NCBI GenBank assembly: GCA_020345705.1
Contig: CP070766.1
Location: 1,457,396 to 1,468,626 of the forward strand
Direction of reading: 5' to 3'
Length of the DNA: 11,231 nt
Source: Candidatus Zixiibacteriota bacterium
GTDB lineage: Bacteria > Zixibacteria > MSB-5A5 > GN15 > PGXB01
Shown: positions 7,119 through 11,231 of the stretch, piece by piece
How the letters are laid out: each line of letters starts with the position of its first letter
Position numbering within the stretch: the first letter of the stretch is position 1
The notes under the pieces: generated by a model
What the model was told of the DNA's origin: nothing
What the model saw: only the letters and a program-made list of their open reading frames with translations
Database searches by the model: none
Translations under genes and position numbers: made by a program

Positions 7119-7125
7119 ATCTAAA

Positions 7126-9876
7126 TTGCTGATCGCAAAATCAATATACAACTGCCTTCTGCTTTTGCTGTTGTCGGCCTTCATCGGTTTATCCATCTGT
7201 TCAGCCGCTGATCAGACCAGCCGCCTTGAACGGCATAAGAGCAGAATCTTCGTGCCGCATCCCGGGGTCCTGACCGATTTTCAACTGCGTCCCCTTTCCC
7301 CGAAGCTTTCTGATTTTGAGGACATTCGCGTCTCCGAGTCGGCGACGCCCGCCACTTTCATCCAGAAGAGGGCGTCAATCGCTTTCCTGGAAGGCGGGAA
7401 GTACATAGTCGTCTGGCAGGACAGACGATTCGGCAGTTTTAAAATCGTTGCGCAAACTTATGATGCAAACGGCAACGTTCTCTCAGGAAATACCCTGCTT
7501 GTCGGGCGAGATGACGGCTACGATCTAATCGAGCCGAAAGCCGTCACCGACGGTTCCGGCGGATTCTATCTTGCCTGGCGGGACGTGGCCCTCGGCAGGA
7601 TTTACGCCGCGCGCTACAGCAACACTCTCGCCGGAATAGTAGAGCCCTTTATCGTCAATGACGTCCCGTTTGCCAGTTACGCCGGCCCGTTTGATATCGA
7701 CAGCTACGGCAACAACCGCCTGGCGGTCGTCTGGGAAGACTATAATTCCGGCAACGACATTGCCCTCCGGATTTTTGACTCGCTGGGCACACCTATCATA
7801 GACTCACCCATCAGAGTGAACACCGACACCGGTGAGGTCCAGCGCTGGGTACCGTCAGTCGCCTTTGATAACACCGGGCGCATCGGCATCGCCTGGGAGG
7901 ATTACAAAAAAGGCAACGCTGATATTCTTTTTCAGCTGCTCAACACCGACGGCACTCTCAGCGGATCGAATCTGGGGATAGTGGAAAATGCGTTTGACGA
8001 TTCGGCCCAGTATCTTCCCCGGATTGCCTATTCCTTCCGGGATGGCTTCGCCATTGGCTGGCTTGACCGGCGCAGCGGGATGCAGGAAGTCTACCTCCAG
8101 AGGTTCGTGCCCGGCACCGGATTAATCGGCGGCAACATGATGATCTCCGAAGCCGACACTCTTACGCAGAACTGGGATATCGACATGGATGTCAACTCAC
8201 TGGGCAACCTTTATCTGGCCTGGGCGTCGATCGACGAATCGGATCAAATACTGCTGCAAGCCTTTTCGGAGGATTTCACCCCCACCGGTGCAACCAAGAA
8301 TGTAAATCGATTTATGTCTGGCTCGCGCTGGGAAACGGCCGTGCGAATCGGGGCATCGGACAGGCTGATGGGGGCCTGGACCGATTTCAGGGCCGGCAAC
8401 GGTGACATATACATGCAGCTTTTGACTTCAGCCGGGAACCCGCTTCTGGCCGAGGATAGACTGGTCAATAACGACGCTTCCGGCGCAGAGTCAATCGCCC
8501 CGGATATTGCGATAATCGATGATTCAAAGAGCGCCGTTGTTTTCACGGACGCCCGCAATGACGCCGGCGACATATTCGTGCAACTGGTCAACAATGACGG
8601 TAATCTGATTGCAAGCAACCGGAAGGTGAACTCCGATTCCGTGGAGGCTCTGCAGAATGAGCCGGCTATAGCGGCTTCGGCTTCCAAGGCGCTGATTGTC
8701 TGGAACGACAGCCGCTCCGTGCTCGGCATAACGGGACAGAGAATCTTCAGTCGCTATGTTCTGCCGGATGGGATCTTTGGCGGCGCGGATTTTGTCGTTT
8801 CCGACAGCGATAATGTCTCTTCAAAACGCCTTCCCGCCGTGGCTATGGCCTCGGACGGTGCGGCCATGATCGTCTGGGTTGACCTTCGACATGGTACCGG
8901 GCAGATCTACGGGCGACATCTGGATTCGGACGGGACGCCATCCGGTGACCCATTCATTGTCTCATCACTCACAAGTGATCTCGATAACGATGATGTTTCT
9001 ATTGATGTTGACGGCAGCGGTAAATTCACGGCTTTCTGGCTTGATCGAAGCGGGCCGACAGCTGTCGCTGCCCAATATTCCAATGAAGGAAGTTTCCAGA
9101 ACCGGTTTACATTCACGGGCGACGTCTCCGGCCGCGAAATGACCGACATAGCCGCCGCCGTCGGCGTTCCGGGCTATGTTTATCTGCTGTGGGAAGGGTT
9201 GGCGCTGGACCGGCGTCTTTATCTGACGATATTTTCATCTGGCGGTGCCATCAAAGTGCCGACATTTGAAATTACCAATAGTGCTTCAGCCTCGTCCACC
9301 GATCCTGACATCTATGTCGATGACGAGGGATTTATTATCTGCACCTGGGTAGATTCCGGCACCGGCCGACGATTGCCGTACCGACAGATTTTTGATTTTA
9401 ACCTTCACCCGGCCGGCAACAACAGCCCGGTCACGCTTGAGACAGTCGAGTTTGCCGTCGATCCCGCCGCCACCGCCAGGAACCGGATGGCATGGTTTGC
9501 CTGGAGCGACCCGCGAGCGGAAGGTCTCAATATTTATACTTCGCAACTGTCGTACACTCCGGTCGGGATCGACGATGACAACGCCGATTTGCTTCCGGTC
9601 GAGTTTGACCTGCGGCAGAATTATCCCAATCCGTTCAATCCTTCCACCACAATCGAGTTCTCAGTTCCGGTCCGGAGCACCGTGGCTGTCACGATATGCA
9701 ACATCCTGGGTGAGACAGTCGTAGAATTGATTAACGGGATTTATGAGGCGGGAAACTATTCGGTTATTTGGGACGGCACCGATGCCCGAGGCAGGATGGC
9801 AGCCAGCGGCATATATTTATACAGAGTCACAACGGGAAGCAGCACCCTCGCAAAAAAGATGCTTCTGATTAAATAA
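7126..9876 (+). CDS. Exported double beta-propeller-like protein with C-terminal sorting/FlgD-like Ig domain
   Basis: The 916-residue protein starts at TTG. Residues 1-28 form a signal peptide (hydrophobic core LLLLLLSAFIGLSI, cleavage near CSA/AD). Residues about 77-812 are 14 repeats averaging about 53 residues, each centred on a hydrophobic strand ending in W-x-D (VVWQDRR, VVWEDYN, IAWEDYK, IGWLDRR, GAWTDFR, IVWNDSR, IVWVDLR, FAWSDPR), usually followed by a Gly/Asn/Asp turn and a strand. This suggests two seven-bladed beta-propellers. Residues 823-916 are an FCB-type C-terminal domain: NYPNPFNPSTTIEFSVP, then NILGETVVEL, WDGTDARG, ASGIYLYRV and a Lys-rich end. Such domains are known as type IX secretion sorting domains in Bacteroidetes; in other FCB lineages the export route is less certain. 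It is likely a surface or secreted protein; ligand unknown. It is probably co-transcribed with the next gene, 27 bases downstream. Confidence 0.85.
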   Translation: MLIAKSIYNCLLLLLLSAFIGLSICSAADQTSRLERHKSRIFVPHPGVLTDFQLRPLSPKLSDFEDIRVSESATPATFIQKRASIAFLEGGKYIVVWQDRRFGSFKIVAQTYDANGNVLSGNTLLVGRDDGYDLIEPKAVTDGSGGFYLAWRDVALGRIYAARYSNTLAGIVEPFIVNDVPFASYAGPFDIDSYGNNRLAVVWEDYNSGNDIALRIFDSLGTPIIDSPIRVNTDTGEVQRWVPSVAFDNTGRIGIAWEDYKKGNADILFQLLNTDGTLSGSNLGIVENAFDDSAQYLPRIAYSFRDGFAIGWLDRRSGMQEVYLQRFVPGTGLIGGNMMISEADTLTQNWDIDMDVNSLGNLYLAWASIDESDQILLQAFSEDFTPTGATKNVNRFMSGSRWETAVRIGASDRLMGAWTDFRAGNGDIYMQLLTSAGNPLLAEDRLVNNDASGAESIAPDIAIIDDSKSAVVFTDARNDAGDIFVQLVNNDGNLIASNRKVNSDSVEALQNEPAIAASASKALIVWNDSRSVLGITGQRIFSRYVLPDGIFGGADFVVSDSDNVSSKRLPAVAMASDGAAMIVWVDLRHGTGQIYGRHLDSDGTPSGDPFIVSSLTSDLDNDDVSIDVDGSGKFTAFWLDRSGPTAVAAQYSNEGSFQNRFTFTGDVSGREMTDIAAAVGVPGYVYLLWEGLALDRRLYLTIFSSGGAIKVPTFEITNSASASSTDPDIYVDDEGFIICTWVDSGTGRRLPYRQIFDFNLHPAGNNSPVTLETVEFAVDPAATARNRMAWFAWSDPRAEGLNIYTSQLSYTPVGIDDDNADLLPVEFDLRQNYPNPFNPSTTIEFSVPVRSTVAVTICNILGETVVELINGIYEAGNYSVIWDGTDARGRMAASGIYLYRVTTGSSTLAKKMLLIK
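7414..9510 (+). repeat. Fourteen WxD propeller-type repeats
   Basis: The key aromatic falls at residues 97, 151, 203, 257, 312, 366, 418, 473 (Phe), 526, 584, 638, 689, 741 and 793 of the protein. Spacing is 51-58 residues throughout. Asp stands two residues after the aromatic in 12 of 14 repeats, the exceptions being repeats 6 and 12. Confidence 0.8.
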
Positions 9877-9892
9877 CACACAATTCGCCGCC

Positions 9893-9898
9893 GGAGGA
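9893..9898 (+). promoter_or_regulatory. Strong Shine-Dalgarno sequence
   Basis: GGAGGA lies 5 bases before the ATG at 9904. It is the best ribosome site in the window and confirms the start of the FG-GAP/VCBS gene. Confidence 0.75.
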
Positions 9899-9903
9899 AC
9901 GAG

Positions 9904-11231
9904 ATGAGAATACCCAAGGGCGTGCCTGCAATGGCCTTACTGTGTTGGGTCTGTGCGACGGGTGCATCGGGCCAGGTGCCCCTGGAGGGCGCGCCGTTCT
10001 GGATGTCAGCCGAGGAAGACGTCTATTCAACCGGCATCATCTGGCGCGACTGCAACAACGACGGCTATGTTGATGTCTTTTTCTCGAACGGCAACGACAT
10101 GAATCGGGCCCAGAATTTCATTTACCTTTCAAGTTACGGAACGCTTCCGGCGACCGCCTCGTGGTACTCATCAAACTACGAGTATTCGGGTCACTGTGCC
10201 GTCGGCGACATTGACGACAACGGCTATCCGGACTTCGCCGTCTCGAATTTCATCGGAGGTTACGGTTGGGACCCGACCATTTCAAACATATATCTTAATC
10301 CTGACGGAAGACCCAATCACAATCCCGATTGGTACAGCGACGACAGCCTGTTTACGTTTTCCTGCGTTCTGGGCGATTTTGACGGAGACGCCGACCTTGA
10401 TCTGGCTATGGCGACCGGCATGTCATACGGCGGGCCGGCGCTTCCCGAGTACATATTCTTCAATATCGACGGTGCAATGCAGACCTCGCCCGGCTGGCAG
10501 TCGGACGATTCAACCGAATCTCTCGACGTAACCTGCGGGGATATCGATAACGACGGTGACCTGGACCTGGCCTTCTGCTATGACGACCGCGGGGCGGCGG
10601 TGTACTACAATCATTCCGGGACGGTCGAAACGACTCCCACTTGGCAGTCGGCCATAAGCGACCCGGCCAATACGATTATATTCGCCGACATCAACGGTGA
10701 CGGCTGGCTGGATATGATTATCGCCTACAACAACCAGACGGGCGGGCAGGGATTCTATTATGCGTACTACAATGATGGAACCGGTGTGCTGGAGACCAGT
10801 CCGGGCTGGCGATCGGGGGACGGGGGATTCGGTTCGGCGATTTCGGTGTACGATTATGACAACGACGGCGATGATGATCTGGCCGCGGGCAGATGGTGGG
10901 ACCAGCCGAGAATCTACGAAAACCTGGGCGACAGTTTTACTTCCGCCCCGGTCTGGCGCGCCGATGAGGCAACCGTGGTCGAAGAAATTGCCTGGATAGA
11001 CGTGGACGGAGACGGTCTTGAGGCAAGAGGTGATACGTTCTTCGTCACCGGCGACCGGAAGCTGTTTTATACGTCACATCACCCCCTCCAATCGATTGAC
11101 TCGGTCAGGGCCGATGACGTCATCCTTGCTGACGCGGACTATTGCTTTGACCTGGTTTCCGGCTGGTTCTCGCTGGGGACGGAGCCTTCGGAGATTATCA
11201 TTGTATATTACCAGTACTCTTTCAAGAACGA
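9904..11231 (+). CDS. Exported FG-GAP/VCBS-repeat protein (3' end outside window)
   Basis: The frame is open from ATG 9904 to the window end (442 full codons), so the gene is cut. Residues 1-23 are a signal peptide ending GASG/Q; no lipobox is evident. Seven calcium-loop motifs of the D-x-[DN]-x-[DN]-G-x-x-D type follow at residues 49, 102, 158, 213, 262, 317 and 366 (DCNNDGYVD, DIDDNGYPD, DFDGDADLD, DIDNDGDLD, DINGDGWLD, DYDNDGDDD, DVDGDGLEA). Each is preceded 15-16 residues earlier by a tryptophan in a PxW-like context. This is the FG-GAP/VCBS family of extracellular seven-bladed propellers, known mostly as adhesion or ligand-binding surface modules. A non-repeat region starts near residue 380 and continues past the window; a C-terminal sorting domain could be expected there but is not visible. 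It follows the double-propeller gene by 27 bases. Confidence 0.88.
   Translation, partial: MRIPKGVPAMALLCWVCATGASGQVPLEGAPFWMSAEEDVYSTGIIWRDCNNDGYVDVFFSNGNDMNRAQNFIYLSSYGTLPATASWYSSNYEYSGHCAVGDIDDNGYPDFAVSNFIGGYGWDPTISNIYLNPDGRPNHNPDWYSDDSLFTFSCVLGDFDGDADLDLAMATGMSYGGPALPEYIFFNIDGAMQTSPGWQSDDSTESLDVTCGDIDNDGDLDLAFCYDDRGAAVYYNHSGTVETTPTWQSAISDPANTIIFADINGDGWLDMIIAYNNQTGGQGFYYAYYNDGTGVLETSPGWRSGDGGFGSAISVYDYDNDGDDDLAAGRWWDQPRIYENLGDSFTSAPVWRADEATVVEEIAWIDVDGDGLEARGDTFFVTGDRKLFYTSHHPLQSIDSVRADDVILADADYCFDLVSGWFSLGTEPSEIIIVYYQYSFKN
10000..11025 (+). repeat. Seven FG-GAP/VCBS repeats
   Basis: Tryptophans at residues 33, 87, 143, 198, 247, 302 and 351 are each followed 15-16 residues later by an acidic DxDxDG-type loop. 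The repeat length is 49-56 residues, and the count of seven fits one closed propeller. Confidence 0.8.

Larger units (their letters stand above)
6576..7125. other. Intergenic region between divergent genes
   Basis: About 550 bases separate the minus-strand DUF5916 gene from the + strand propeller gene. No ORF here looks real. The content I can support is a strong promoter at 6790-6818, a cluster of nested inverted repeats at 6852-6972, and a Shine-Dalgarno sequence at 7113-7118. A weak inverted repeat CCTTTA/TAAAGG (7027-7032, 7049-7054) flanks an AATATT palindrome and may or may not matter. The stretch 6624-6789 should hold the promoter of the minus-strand gene, but I could not pick a convincing -35/-10 pair. 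Confidence 0.7.

Overview
The window looks like a chromosomal piece of an uncultured Gram-negative bacterium of the FCB supergroup. My best guess is a Zixibacteria-like lineage, an inference from gene style and not from any marker gene. The pointers are an exported protein ending in an FCB-type C-terminal sorting/FlgD-like Ig domain (motif NYPNPFNP), a large DUF5916 outer-membrane protein, an exported FG-GAP/VCBS repeat protein, and moderately GC-rich coding sequence. No mobile element, CRISPR array, tRNA or rRNA was seen.

Left part (1-4112, all + strand): four close-packed genes. They are the C-terminal part of a GxDxY repeat protein built from 27-residue units (starts before the window), an exported HEAT-repeat protein 13 bases downstream, a YprB-like DEDD exonuclease whose start overlaps the HEAT gene by 14 bases, and, after 60 bases, an HDOD-domain protein whose C-terminus resembles a histidine-kinase dimerisation helix pair without its histidine or kinase domain. 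The first three are probably one transcript.

Middle (4084-6575): a convergent minus-strand gene encodes a CBM9-like/DUF5916 outer-membrane beta-barrel protein. Its probable terminator lies in the end of the HDOD gene, where two inverted repeats share an arm and compete.

Divergent intergenic region (6576-7125, about 550 bases): it has no convincing gene, but holds a near-perfect sigma70-type promoter (TTGACA, 17-base spacer, TATATT). Soon after it comes a nested set of inverted repeats that could form a structured RNA, either a free small RNA or the leader of the next gene. This is the most interesting unexplained element.

Right part (7126-end, + strand): two exported repeat proteins, 27 bases apart and probably co-transcribed. 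The first has 14 repeats of about 53 residues centred on a WxD motif, which fits two seven-bladed beta-propellers, plus the C-terminal sorting-type domain. The second, cut by the window end, has seven repeats pairing a tryptophan with a DxDxDG calcium-type loop, which fits one seven-bladed FG-GAP/VCBS propeller. Together with the DUF5916 gene this half is devoted to the cell envelope or surface. No defence or biosynthetic system is evident.
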